IMG/VR virus record: IMGVR_UViG_3300031514_000008
Span: 1-22,717 of that record
Origin: a virus
Reading direction: 5' to 3' (one strand)
DNA length: 22,717 nt
Of the stretch, positions 13,460 to 20,817 are shown in pieces. The notes beneath the pieces were generated by a model. That model ran no database searches. It was given only the letters and a program-made list of their open reading frames with translations, and was not told the DNA's origin. Each line of letters opens with the position of its first letter. The stretch's first letter is position 1. The translations under genes and the position numbers were made by a program.

Positions 13460-13539
13460 GGGCTGCCAGTCGATCCAGACAATTCAAACCCCGATGGGAA
13501 GACCGGCAGACTGGCAGCCCGGGCGCCCATCGGGGTTTT
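13460..13539 (+). promoter_or_regulatory. Leader with two interleaved perfect stems (pseudoknot or switch) and a terminator-like end
   Basis: Stem A pairs GGGCTGCCAGTC (13460-13471) with GACTGGCAGCCC (13509-13520), 12 bp. Stem B pairs AAACCCCGATGGG (13486-13498) with CCCATCGGGGTTT (13526-13538), 13 bp, and ends in TTTT. The order is A-B-A'-B', so the stems either form a pseudoknot together or exclude each other. B resembles a terminator; A would hold B inside its loop. The element fills the leader of the ParB-methyltransferase gene. Confidence 0.65.
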
Positions 13540-13559
13540 CGTTTGAAGGGGGCACGCCA

Positions 13560-15095
13560 ATGAAAAAAAGCGGCGATGTGGGCAATGCCCCGCATTTGCA
13601 CTTCCACGAGCTTGCCGACGTGTTTCCGCTACTGCCGGAGGCGGAACTTGACTCGCTGACCGAGGACATCCGCCAGCACGGGCTGCGGGAGCCGATCGTT
13701 CTTTATCAGGGCAAAGTGCTCGATGGCCGCAACCGCTGGCTGGTCTGCCAACGACTGGGCATCAAACCGGCGACGCGAGAGTTTCAAGGCGACGCGCTGG
13801 CGGCACTGGCTTACGTCTGGTCGGCGAATTTCCACCGGCGACATCTCACCCCAAGCCAGGCCGCCGTCGCCCAGGCCAAGCGGGAAAAATTGTGCCAGCA
13901 ATACGCCGCCCAGGTGGCTGAGGTAAAAGCCGAAGCAAGGCAGCGGCAGAAGGAAGCGGGCACGCACGGCAAGCTAGGCGGTCGAGGGAAGAAGAAAACC
14001 CTTCCCAAAATAATTGGGGAAGGGTTCGAGAGGCATGAGCGAGAAACCGATACGCAGCTTGCCCGTGCCAGCGGCACAAACCCGCAATACTTGCGTGATG
14101 CCCGCAAGCTGGTCGAGGCGGCCCCTGATCTGGCCGAGAAGGTGGAGGTCGGCCAACTGACGATCCCTCAGGCCAAGGTGGAACTCCAGCGGCGAGAGAA
14201 GCGGCAAGAGCTTGAAAAAAAGGCCGCTGCCGCCAAGAAGCATGATAGCCAGCAGTGGGAGATCATCTGCGGCGACTGCCTGGAGGTCCTCCCAAAAATC
14301 TCGGAAAAAGCCCGGCTCATTTTCGCCGACCCGCCGTACAACATCGGGATCGATTACGGCGAGGGCTCCAAGGCCGATCGATTGCCGCCGTGGGAATACT
14401 TGCAATGGTGTGCTCAGTGGATTCGAGCCTGCTGGGACGCTCTGACCGATGACGGAAGCTTCTGGTTACTGATCAACCACGAAAACGCCGCCGCCTTGGA
14501 ATTGATCGGACGCGGAGTTTACCAGCTTCATTCCAAAAAAAAAGGCCGGCCCTATGATTCCGTGGCATATATATTGATCGAAGGCCTGCTCGGACCAACG
14601 CCCAGCGTGGCAGCGGAGATCAAGGCGCTGTACGTCCGCTCCTGGATTACCTGGTACGAAACGTTCGGCGTCAACCAGGCCAACAACTTCAACCGCTGTT
14701 CTCGGCGATTGCTTTATTTCGTCAAGAACCCGAAGCGCTTCGTTTTCAACAGTACGGCGGTGATGCGGCCATCAGACCGGCAGGTCAAATACGAAGACAA
14801 ACGGGCAGCACCTGGCGGAAAAATCCTCGATGACGTATGGAGCGACATTCCGCGACTGGTGGGAACCGCCGCCGAACGCCTGCCGGATTTTCCCACGCAA
14901 TTGCCGGTGGCCCTGGTGCAACGAATAGTGGAGTGCGGCAGCGAGCCAGGCGACCTGGTGATCGACCCATTCTGTGGTTCAGCATCAACCGGTGTGGCTT
15001 GCCTGCGGACAGGCCGCCGATTCCTCGGCATCGAAAAATCCCAGAAGTTTGCCGATCTGGCGACCAAGAGGATGCAAGCGTGTTCCGCACAGTGA
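13560..15095 (+). CDS. ParB-domain / DNA adenine-or-cytosine-N4 methyltransferase fusion
   Basis: I place the start at ATG 13560, preceded by GAAGGGGG, giving 511 aa; the frame also extends upstream through the leader. Residues ~10-110 are a ParB-like nuclease/CTPase domain (ELDSLTEDIRQHGLREPIVL, VLDGRNRWLVCQRLG, SANFHRRHLTPSQAA). Residues ~110-230 are a charged helical linker with an HTH-like part (ARASGTNPQYLRDARKLVE). Residues ~235-511 form the methyltransferase: catalytic DPPY at 257-260 (FADPPYNIGIDYG) and the SAM site DPFCGSASTG at 469-478. With DPPY before the SAM motif the order is that of beta-class N6-adenine/N4-cytosine enzymes. ParB-fused methylases are common in phages and usually protect phage DNA from restriction. 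The neighbouring nuclease gene overlaps its 3' end. Confidence 0.85.
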   Translation: MKKSGDVGNAPHLHFHELADVFPLLPEAELDSLTEDIRQHGLREPIVLYQGKVLDGRNRWLVCQRLGIKPATREFQGDALAALAYVWSANFHRRHLTPSQAAVAQAKREKLCQQYAAQVAEVKAEARQRQKEAGTHGKLGGRGKKKTLPKIIGEGFERHERETDTQLARASGTNPQYLRDARKLVEAAPDLAEKVEVGQLTIPQAKVELQRREKRQELEKKAAAAKKHDSQQWEIICGDCLEVLPKISEKARLIFADPPYNIGIDYGEGSKADRLPPWEYLQWCAQWIRACWDALTDDGSFWLLINHENAAALELIGRGVYQLHSKKKGRPYDSVAYILIEGLLGPTPSVAAEIKALYVRSWITWYETFGVNQANNFNRCSRRLLYFVKNPKRFVFNSTAVMRPSDRQVKYEDKRAAPGGKILDDVWSDIPRLVGTAAERLPDFPTQLPVALVQRIVECGSEPGDLVIDPFCGSASTGVACLRTGRRFLGIEKSQKFADLATKRMQACSAQ

Positions 15096-15754
15096 CAGTC
15101 CGGTGCATTCCGTGCGATAGCGAGGGCGAGCTTCAATTGCCGCCGCCAGGGACGGTCGGACCGCTGGCCTGCCCGAACTGTGGCCGGGTGATTCGAGAGG
15201 TGCACGTTCATCAATGGCGACCCCTGATCGAGGCCAGGGCGCGGCGGATGGCACGGCTTCAGGCGGCAGGCGTCGTCGGCACGCGAAAGCAGTCACTCAG
15301 ACAGACTGATTGGGAAATCGATTGGGATGGACGGGAAGCCGAACTGGCGGCGTGTCTAATCTTGTGCCCTGGACATCTTGAGGATTGGCTGCGGCAGGAG
15401 GGAGCGAACCGGGGATGTGATTTGCGACCGGAGTGGACGGGACTAAGCAAACCGATCGAGGTCAAGCACACGCGCTACTGCACAAGCGAAAAGGGATATT
15501 TGCTGGTCCGGCCGCCGCGAGGCACGCCTGACCCGATGCTTCCACAATACATCGAGGACGTGCTTTACGTGCTGATGATCGGACAGCACGGCGTAATGTG
15601 TGCCGCCGGCTGGGCAGACCGCCGGCACCTCATCGAGGAAGGCCAGTTGAATCCCGTGCCGGTCAGACACGGGCAACGGCAGTGTTGGGGTATCCATTGG
15701 ATGAAGCTGTGGAACTTGGATGATATGGTTTTGCTTTACTCAAAGGCAACATAA
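15080..15754 (+). CDS. Zinc-ribbon PD-(D/E)XK nuclease-like protein
   Basis: I choose GTG 15080, with AAGAGG upstream; no ATG fits and the frame overlaps the methyltransferase by 16 nt. The product is 224 aa. Residues 9-34 form a zinc ribbon (C9-x2-C12 ... C31-x2-C34, ending CPNCGR). The C-terminal part has a PD-(D/E)XK nuclease pattern: Glu86/Glu88 in a helix (DGREAELAACLIL), Asp114 (RGCDLRP) and Glu127-x-Lys129 (PIEVKH). The core resembles lid-less resolvase/Cas4/restriction-type folds, with a late Gln/Trp motif (RHGQRQCWGIHW). It may cut or resect DNA during phage recombination or form a restriction pair with the methyltransferase. Motifs are visible; fold and role are inferred. Confidence 0.65.
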   Translation: MFRTVTVRCIPCDSEGELQLPPPGTVGPLACPNCGRVIREVHVHQWRPLIEARARRMARLQAAGVVGTRKQSLRQTDWEIDWDGREAELAACLILCPGHLEDWLRQEGANRGCDLRPEWTGLSKPIEVKHTRYCTSEKGYLLVRPPRGTPDPMLPQYIEDVLYVLMIGQHGVMCAAGWADRRHLIEEGQLNPVPVRHGQRQCWGIHWMKLWNLDDMVLLYSKAT

Positions 15755-15765
15755 GGAAATCGACA

Positions 15766-16065
15766 ATGGTCGCATGGACGCCTGCACGGAAGTATCCGGT
15801 GATCGCACTTTTCGACCCGACCGAGCATGTGCATGTCCTCCGGTTCGAGCCACAGCAGTGGCGACTGGCAATCCGCGTGCTTGTTCACTGGCACGCTGAC
15901 CTGGAGTTGATCGACCTGGCCGCCGCAGAGCATTTGGCCGACGAGGTTGAGCGAATCGGGCGGCGGTGGGAACAGACACAAGAAGGCCAGGGAGGAAATG
16001 GGGTGCTCGACAAGATAGCACAAATCGGGCGGGAAATGTTCACCAAGTTTTTGAAGGGGCAGTGA
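15766..16065 (+). CDS. 99-aa early protein, unknown
   Basis: Starts 11 nt after the nuclease stop with AAGGAAAT upstream. The product has an N-terminal beta-like half (PVIALFDPTEHVHVLRFEPQ) with several His and Trp, and a C-terminal helical half (AAAEHLADEVERIGRRWEQ, KIAQIGREMFTKFL). I do not recognise it. It is followed 1 nt later by another small gene, so both belong to the early operon. Confidence 0.6.
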   Translation: MVAWTPARKYPVIALFDPTEHVHVLRFEPQQWRLAIRVLVHWHADLELIDLAAAEHLADEVERIGRRWEQTQEGQGGNGVLDKIAQIGREMFTKFLKGQ

Positions 16066-16066
16066 T

Positions 16067-16282
16067 ATGGGGAAAAAGGAAACTGCGTTGCTCACAAGTC
16101 CTTCGTTGGCGGAAATCTTCGCCGAAGTCCAAGAAGTCTGGAATCGGATTCAAGCCACCAAGAGCGCGATTGAGGAACTGAAGGAAGAACTGAAGCAAAA
16201 AAAGGGCGAATTGGCTTCCGCCGAGGCCGAACTGGGACTCATCTTGGGGCGGACAGGGGATGAATCAAAAAAGATTGCATAG
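16067..16282 (+). CDS. 71-aa coiled-coil protein, unknown
   Basis: Starts right after the preceding stop (TGATATG). Residues 12-60 form one amphipathic coiled coil (EIFAEVQEVWNRIQATKSAI, EELKEELKQKKGELASAEAEL) with heptad-like Leu/Ile spacing. No enzymatic motif is present. It may be an adaptor or small accessory protein; a 106-nt gap with hairpins follows. Confidence 0.6.
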   Translation: MGKKETALLTSPSLAEIFAEVQEVWNRIQATKSAIEELKEELKQKKGELASAEAELGLILGRTGDESKKIA

Positions 16283-16329
16283 TGGTTACGGGCGGGCATT
16301 GCCCGGGGAGCATTCAAAAATCTCTTTTG

Positions 16330-16373
16330 GCCTGGTGGGGGACGCCTGCGTGCCCCCCGTCCCCTGTCCAGGC
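16330..16373 (+). promoter_or_regulatory. Long hairpin before the 16389 gene
   Basis: An outer 6-bp stem GCCTGG/CCAGGC (16330-16335/16368-16373) and an inner 7-bp stem GGGGACG/CGTCCCC (16338-16344/16358-16364) enclose a C-rich loop. No T run follows, so it is not a standard terminator. The ribosome binding site GGGAG (16376-16380) begins 3 nt after it, so it may influence translation or protect the downstream RNA end. Confidence 0.45.
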
Positions 16374-16388
16374 TCGGGAGCACGTATC

Positions 16389-16808
16389 ATGGCCGCAGAA
16401 GTGCTTGAACAACTGTCAAAAATGATCGCCAACGAACTGCGGCAGCAATTGCCGCAGCCGGCGCCACAACCGGCACCACAACAACCCCAGCCGACGACCG
16501 GCTGGCCCAGCCTTGGTCTGCCCGCCGGACAGATGCCATTTGGGCAGCAGCCGGCCCCTACGCCGTTCATTGGTGGGACGTTGCCACAACCGACAGGCGT
16601 CTCGGTGCCGGTGGTGGTACCACTGGCCGACGGACGCGAAGTCCACGTGCGGGTGCACTTCCCGGCGGAAGCACTGGCCAACCTTCAGAACCTATTGAAC
16701 TATTGTGCGCAAGCATGGGGCGATTGGCTGGTCGCACGGAGACCATATCGCAATGACGGCTATCGAGGCTGGGGGAACAGCTATTACGGCCGCGGCCGGG
16801 GGAGGTGA
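16389..16808 (+). CDS. 139-aa Pro/Gln-rich protein, unknown
   Basis: I choose ATG 16389 with GGGAG 9 nt upstream over an in-frame ATG at 16260, which would run through the long hairpin. Residues 1-20 are a helix (MAAEVLEQLSKMIANELRQQ). Residues ~21-75 are a disordered linker of Pro, Gln, Ala and Gly. A short beta-rich part follows (VPVVVPLADGREVHVRVHFP), then a helix, and the C-terminus is Arg/Tyr/Gly-rich (RNDGYRGWGNSYYGRGRGR), like RGG-type nucleic-acid-binding tails. I do not know the family. Binding of DNA or RNA via the tail is a guess. Confidence 0.55.
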   Translation: MAAEVLEQLSKMIANELRQQLPQPAPQPAPQQPQPTTGWPSLGLPAGQMPFGQQPAPTPFIGGTLPQPTGVSVPVVVPLADGREVHVRVHFPAEALANLQNLLNYCAQAWGDWLVARRPYRNDGYRGWGNSYYGRGRGR

Positions 16809-16811
16809 AAG

Positions 16812-17666
16812 ATGATCTGGGTTACGCCACCACAACATGTGACCATCGACATCGAAACCATTGCGGGCGATCCCACGGAGGCCGAGGCCTCGTTGCGGCG
16901 AACCTTCGCCCCCAATGCGAACTGGAAGCCAGCCACGATCGGAGAGCGCTACCTGGAAGCCCTGGAAAAGAAAAAGGAGCGTCTCGCACTTCTGGACACG
17001 GCCCCGATCATCTCGGTGGCCTTGAGAACGGAAGCAGACTGCCGACTGCTGCACTGGATGCCGATTGATGACCAGCAGATCGCCGGCGTGCCGTTGGAGC
17101 GGTTGGCCGATCAACGCTCGATGCTCCTGCGGCTGCGGGAATATCTGCTGGTCTGCGGGCCGGAGACCGTGCTTGTCGGCCACAACCTGCGGCATTTCGA
17201 TCTTCCCCGCTTGCGGCTGGCAATGATCCGCCACGGCCTCCGGTTGCCGCCGTGCCTGGCTGATCCTGAGCAACCCACATATGACACCATGGCCATGTGG
17301 CGATACTTCAGCTTGGAAGAAAAAACAATGACCAGCTTGGAGGAAGCACTGGAAGCGGCAGGACTGGTGAACCACAAGGCCGCCATGTCGGGCGTGGACG
17401 TTCCCGAAGTCTATCGGAAAGGCGACTACAAAACTTTGGCGGCGTATGCGCTCGCGGATGTACTGGCGCAAGACGCACTGTATTTGTGGATGACCGGCCA
17501 ATTGCCAGACCGGGAGGTTGAATCGCCCGCCCTTCAGCCTGTCGAATCGCAACAGCAAGCCGTCGAGGTACCGGTAGTCCAAGCGGAAATCGTTTCAACG
17601 TCGATCGTCGATGAGTACGACAAGCTTTTGCGTGAACTCGGTGTGCTCACAGGAGAACAATCATGA
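16812..17666 (+). CDS. DEDDy 3'-5' exonuclease (PolB-associated / DnaQ-like)
   Basis: The product is 284 aa. Exo motif I is Asp13-x-Glu15 (VTIDIETIAGD), motif II lies in VGHNLRHFDLPRL (Gly123-His-Asn, Asp130) and motif III is Tyr212-x3-Asp216 (YALADVLAQD), giving the DEDDy set used with two metal ions. The arrangement matches the family of predicted 3'-5' exonucleases related to the PolB proofreading domain. The last ~50 residues are a Gln/Val/Glu-rich tail outside the fold. Its stop overlaps the start of the coiled-coil ATPase (ATGA), so the two are translationally coupled and probably act together on DNA ends. Confidence 0.8.
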   Translation: MIWVTPPQHVTIDIETIAGDPTEAEASLRRTFAPNANWKPATIGERYLEALEKKKERLALLDTAPIISVALRTEADCRLLHWMPIDDQQIAGVPLERLADQRSMLLRLREYLLVCGPETVLVGHNLRHFDLPRLRLAMIRHGLRLPPCLADPEQPTYDTMAMWRYFSLEEKTMTSLEEALEAAGLVNHKAAMSGVDVPEVYRKGDYKTLAAYALADVLAQDALYLWMTGQLPDREVESPALQPVESQQQAVEVPVVQAEIVSTSIVDEYDKLLRELGVLTGEQS

Positions 17667-19093
17667 AACTGATCGAACTGCAAAACGTCGGCCCAATCGA
17701 GAAACTTGCAATCCCCTTGCCTGATGCTGGCGTAGTCGTCCTGAAAGGCCGCAACGGCATCGGCAAATCGCACGCCCTGGCGGCGATCGACAGCCTGGTC
17801 AGCGGTCGGGGCCGTCCGCCTTGCCGCGATGGTGCAGCCAAAGGCGTGATCGAAGGCTTTGGAGCCAAGCTGACGATTGGCAGAAGCCAGCGACGAACTG
17901 GCGAAGCGGAAGTGGTAACGCTGGAAGGACGGCTCGACCTTTCGCAGCTAGTGCAGCCTCCGATAAAGGATGACGAGGCCGCGGACCGACAGCGGATAAA
18001 AGCCCTTATTCAGTTATCCGGCCAGTCCGCGGACCCAACCACATTCGCGACCATTCTACCGCCCGACACTTCCATTGGCGAGCTGGTCGGCCCGTCTGAG
18101 CAGACCGACGATCCAGTGATCTTTGCCGGAAGGCTCAAGCGGGCGTTGGAAGCAGAAGCCCGGCGGTACGAACGCCAACTAGAAGATGCGCGCTCGCAAG
18201 TTTCCGCTTTGCGGCAGCAGTTACCAGGCCCGGTGCCCCAAGAGGCCACCAGCGAAGCCGCTTGCCAGCAAGCACGGCTGCAGGCCGAGCAGCAGCTTCA
18301 GCAGGCCCTGGTGAGGCTGAAAGAATTGGAAACCCGCCAGCAGATAGCGGCACAGCAGGCTGAACAAGTGGCCCATGCCAAGAAGCAATTGGCCGAATTG
18401 AAGGCGGCCAGCATCCGCGAGCCGGCCGAGTACGAGGCGGAACTGGTTGACCTGGACGCCAAGATCGCCAAGCTTCAGCAGGCATTGGCTGCACTGCGAA
18501 CACAGCGTGAACAGGTGAAGAAGCAGGCGGAAGATGCCGCCCGGCTTCGCAAGCAGATCGAGGAACTCCGGAAGGTGGTTGAGCAAGTGCCGCAGATCGT
18601 CGGCGACGAGGAACTGACTGCCGCCCAGCAGGCGGTCGAGGAAGCCCGGCGGAAGCACGCGGAAGCGGTCCACCTGGTTGGCATCGGAAAGATGATCGAC
18701 CAGATCAAGCAGCTTGCCGGCGTGGCGGCGGCAGCGGAAAAGCACGCGGAAGCGTACCGGGAAGCCGCGAAGTCGACCGATGATGTACTGACCAGCCTGG
18801 TGGCCGCCGTGACCAGGCGGCTGCGGGTCGAAAGCGGTCGGCTGGTGTGCGATACCGACCGTGGTGTGGAGGCCTTTAGCGAGCTATCGCCTGGCGAGCG
18901 GTGGCGGATCGCACTTGAGATTGCGGCTGAGCAGGTCGGCCAGGGTGGACTGGTTACCGTTCCGCAGGAAGCGTGGGAATCGCTCGATCCGGTCAATCGG
19001 GCCGAGGTAGCTGCGATCGCCCGCCAGGTCGGCGTGGTGATCCTGACGGCGGAGGCCGATGAGCATCAGGAAATCGTTGCGGAGGTCGCATGA
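17663..19093 (+). CDS. RecF/Rad50-like coiled-coil ATPase
   Basis: The product is 476 aa. Residues 1-45 start an ABC-type head with Walker A GRNGIGKS (29-36). Residues ~155-390 are a long coiled coil, broken near residue 190 by a Pro-rich turn. The C-terminal head has the signature LSPGE (408-412) and a D-loop SLDP around residue 442. Where Walker B should end in Asp-Glu the sequence is VTVPQEAW (Pro434, Gln435, Glu436), so the metal-binding Asp seems replaced. No zinc-hook CxxC lies in the coiled coil. The protein resembles SbcC/Rad50-type partners of nucleases, and the coupled DEDDy exonuclease supports this. ATPase strength is uncertain because of Walker B. Confidence 0.75.
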   Translation: MKLIELQNVGPIEKLAIPLPDAGVVVLKGRNGIGKSHALAAIDSLVSGRGRPPCRDGAAKGVIEGFGAKLTIGRSQRRTGEAEVVTLEGRLDLSQLVQPPIKDDEAADRQRIKALIQLSGQSADPTTFATILPPDTSIGELVGPSEQTDDPVIFAGRLKRALEAEARRYERQLEDARSQVSALRQQLPGPVPQEATSEAACQQARLQAEQQLQQALVRLKELETRQQIAAQQAEQVAHAKKQLAELKAASIREPAEYEAELVDLDAKIAKLQQALAALRTQREQVKKQAEDAARLRKQIEELRKVVEQVPQIVGDEELTAAQQAVEEARRKHAEAVHLVGIGKMIDQIKQLAGVAAAAEKHAEAYREAAKSTDDVLTSLVAAVTRRLRVESGRLVCDTDRGVEAFSELSPGERWRIALEIAAEQVGQGGLVTVPQEAWESLDPVNRAEVAAIARQVGVVILTAEADEHQEIVAEVA

Positions 19094-19389
19094 TGATCGC
19101 ACAAACAATTCAATGGAAGCGTTGGCGTCGCGCGGACGTTTCCTGGGCGGAGCGTCGCATTTTGCTTTCGCAATGCAAGCGATTCCGGATTGACCACTAT
19201 CGAGGCGGCGGACTTCCAGATCGCTACTACGCTCTCGCCTTGATACAAACACCCGACGGCCTGCGCTGGCACCCGATTTCCATACACAAGTGCTACCGCA
19301 CTCTGAGCGGAGCCAAACGGGCGTGCGAGCAATATCTTCCAAAGCGAAGAGGGAAAGTCCGCATATCCACTGGGCGGTCGCCCGCGTAA
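19090..19389 (+). CDS. 99-aa basic protein, unknown
   Basis: The start overlaps the ATPase stop (ATGATG). The product is rich in Arg, Trp and Tyr, with a beta-like middle (PDRYYALALIQTPDGLRWHP, a DGLRW turn) and a basic C-terminus (RACEQYLPKRRGKVRIS). It has no recognised motif. A basic protein in the DNA-metabolism operon may bind nucleic acid; that is inference only. Confidence 0.55.
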   Translation: MMIAQTIQWKRWRRADVSWAERRILLSQCKRFRIDHYRGGGLPDRYYALALIQTPDGLRWHPISIHKCYRTLSGAKRACEQYLPKRRGKVRISTGRSPA

Positions 19390-19412
19390 TCCGCAAAGGC
19401 ACAGGAAACGTC

Positions 19413-19664
19413 ATGGTTGTTCCGAAGACGATTCAGATTTGCACCGCAGGAGAATGTGGCGGCAGTTGCTACCGCTGTCGGTGCGAGAAGCTCCAACAGC
19501 GGGTCGAATCACTGGAGGCGTTTCGCCGTCTAGTAGGCTACATGCGCTTTTGCCAGCGGCAATTCTTTGAAACCCGCAGCCAGGCGGCACTGGCTGAAGC
19601 CAGACGATACGAGAAACGGGTTGACGACGTGCTGCGCGATTTGGAGTGTCCATCGCTTTTTTGA
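19413..19664 (+). CDS. 83-aa Cys-rich small protein, unknown
   Basis: I choose ATG 19413 with AGGAAA upstream; an earlier in-frame ATG at 19290 lies inside the preceding gene. The N-terminus has five cysteines in 16 residues (CTAGECGGSCYRCRC), suggesting a metal site, followed by a long basic/acidic helix (EKLQQRVESLEAFRRLV, then ALAEARRYEKRVDDVLRDLE). A small zinc-binding coiled-coil protein is a reasonable description. No function is evident. Confidence 0.55.
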   Translation: MVVPKTIQICTAGECGGSCYRCRCEKLQQRVESLEAFRRLVGYMRFCQRQFFETRSQAALAEARRYEKRVDDVLRDLECPSLF

Positions 19665-19681
19665 TTCAAGGAGGTGGTGCG

Positions 19682-20077
19682 GTGCTCGACCAGCAGCAGA
19701 CCAAGGTCACCTTCGCAATCGCGCCGTGGGACGGCCGTGACGTCAGACTAGTGCTTGTTCATCATGGTCAGCACGAGATATTCCGTGACCGGTTGGATGT
19801 CTGTAGCAGCAAGGCCCGATCAAGGCTCGCTCATCAAATTGCCTGGCAGTTGCAAATGGGCGGCGAAGACATGGCATACCTTTTGAAATACTGCCACGCA
19901 ACGCTGCCAGCCCTGGCCGACGCTGCCGACGAGCAGGCCGACCAATTGGCTCAACAGACCGGGCCGGTCGAAACCAATCCCCGTTTTCCCGCAACAACCT
20001 GTTGGGCGATGCGGGAAGCCTGGCGGCGGGCGGTCGAGCATCGGCGGCGTTTGCTGTTCGGAGACACACAGCAATGA
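19682..20077 (+). CDS. 131-aa phage protein, unknown (GTG start)
   Basis: The frame has an upstream ATG at 19646 inside the previous gene, but a perfect AAGGAGGT at 19668-19675 points to GTG 19682, 6 nt downstream. The product has a beta-rich N-terminus (KVTFAIAPWDGRDVRLVLVH) and helical remainder (ARSRLAHQIAWQLQMGGEDM, ALADAADEQADQLAQQ, MREAWRRAVEHRRRLLF). No family is recognised. A short terminator-like hairpin follows. Confidence 0.6.
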   Translation: MLDQQQTKVTFAIAPWDGRDVRLVLVHHGQHEIFRDRLDVCSSKARSRLAHQIAWQLQMGGEDMAYLLKYCHATLPALADAADEQADQLAQQTGPVETNPRFPATTCWAMREAWRRAVEHRRRLLFGDTQQ

Positions 20078-20082
20078 GCGAG

Positions 20083-20106
20083 AAAACGCCCATTTCGGGC
20101 TTTTCC
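20083..20106. terminator. Short terminator-like hairpin between genes
   Basis: GAAAAC-GCCC-ATTTC-GGGC-TTTT: a 4-bp GC stem extended by A-T pairs, with T4 on the + side and A4 on the other, so it could act in both directions. The stem is short, so termination would be partial. The next gene has its own AAAGGAG. Confidence 0.4.
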
Positions 20107-20127
20107 CTCAAAAAAGGAGCAGAATCT

Positions 20128-20817
20128 ATGGCACGCAGAAGAAGAACCGAGGTAGATGTTCCGATTCCCCCACTCCCTATCGAAACGTGTCAACTTTATC
20201 TGGTGGGCGATAGCCCGCTTATCTGCCACGCCTGGAACGCAAAGGCCGAGCAACAGATTCTCGGCAAGCAAATGAAAAAAGCGCGGCACGCAAAGCAAGC
20301 GAAAAATCCCTGGGAAGACTTCTGCAATTCCCTCTACTGGCTCACCGGGTGCCCGCCGCAGTATATCCTCACAGAGTGCCCGGAATCGCCCACAGAGGAA
20401 GACATTGAGAAAGGTGCGTTCGGCTTTCCCTCAATTGCCTTCAAGGCGGCGGCTGTCGAGGCCTGCCCACAGGTCGATGGCGTAGCCAAAACCAAAGCGC
20501 GGGCCGCAATGCACATCGTGGGCGAGTATGTGAAGATCGAGGGGACACCGAAGCGGCGGCGAGATTTTGTGCGGCTGCCCACGGGCGTGGCCGACATACG
20601 CTTTCGCGCTGAGTTCTGGCCGTGGCACACGTGTCTGACGATTCGCTTCAACGCCAACGTCCTCAGCCTGGATCAGATCGTGAACCTTTTCCAGGTGGCC
20701 GGGTTCGGCATAGGGGTGGGCGAAGGACGCCCGGAGCGCGGCGGCCAATGGGGATTGTTCCATGTGGCATCGCAAGAAGAAATAGTGGCCTTACAGCAGG
20801 AAAGGAAAAGCAGATGA
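20128..20817 (+). CDS. Conserved phage early protein, function unknown
   Basis: I choose ATG 20128, which has AAAAAAGGAG upstream, over an in-frame ATG at 20074 that would read through the hairpin at 20083-20106. The product is 229 aa and begins with a basic stretch (MARRRRTEVDVPIPPLP). It continues with LYLVGDSPLICHAWNAKA, a middle part FGFPSIAFKAAAVEAC, and a C-terminal VAGFGIGVGEGRPERGGQWG block followed by LFHV. This last block is recurrent in phage early proteins of unknown role. It stands in the DNA-metabolism region with the next gene coupled (TGAGG at its end), so a recombination or DNA-binding role is possible but unproven. Confidence 0.7.
   Translation: MARRRRTEVDVPIPPLPIETCQLYLVGDSPLICHAWNAKAEQQILGKQMKKARHAKQAKNPWEDFCNSLYWLTGCPPQYILTECPESPTEEDIEKGAFGFPSIAFKAAAVEACPQVDGVAKTKARAAMHIVGEYVKIEGTPKRRRDFVRLPTGVADIRFRAEFWPWHTCLTIRFNANVLSLDQIVNLFQVAGFGIGVGEGRPERGGQWGLFHVASQEEIVALQQERKSR

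Noticed and set aside
11660-13546. 628-codon open frame overlapping the integrase
   Set aside because: It is a shadow: it overlaps the integrase, the terminator and the XRE gene in another frame, and starts at no ribosome binding site. One part (about 12780-12950) looks somewhat protein-like, but no start or end can be defined.
14535-14543. A9 run inside the methyltransferase gene as a slippage site
   Set aside because: It encodes Lys-Lys-Lys in frame. No alternative downstream frame with a recognisable domain was found.
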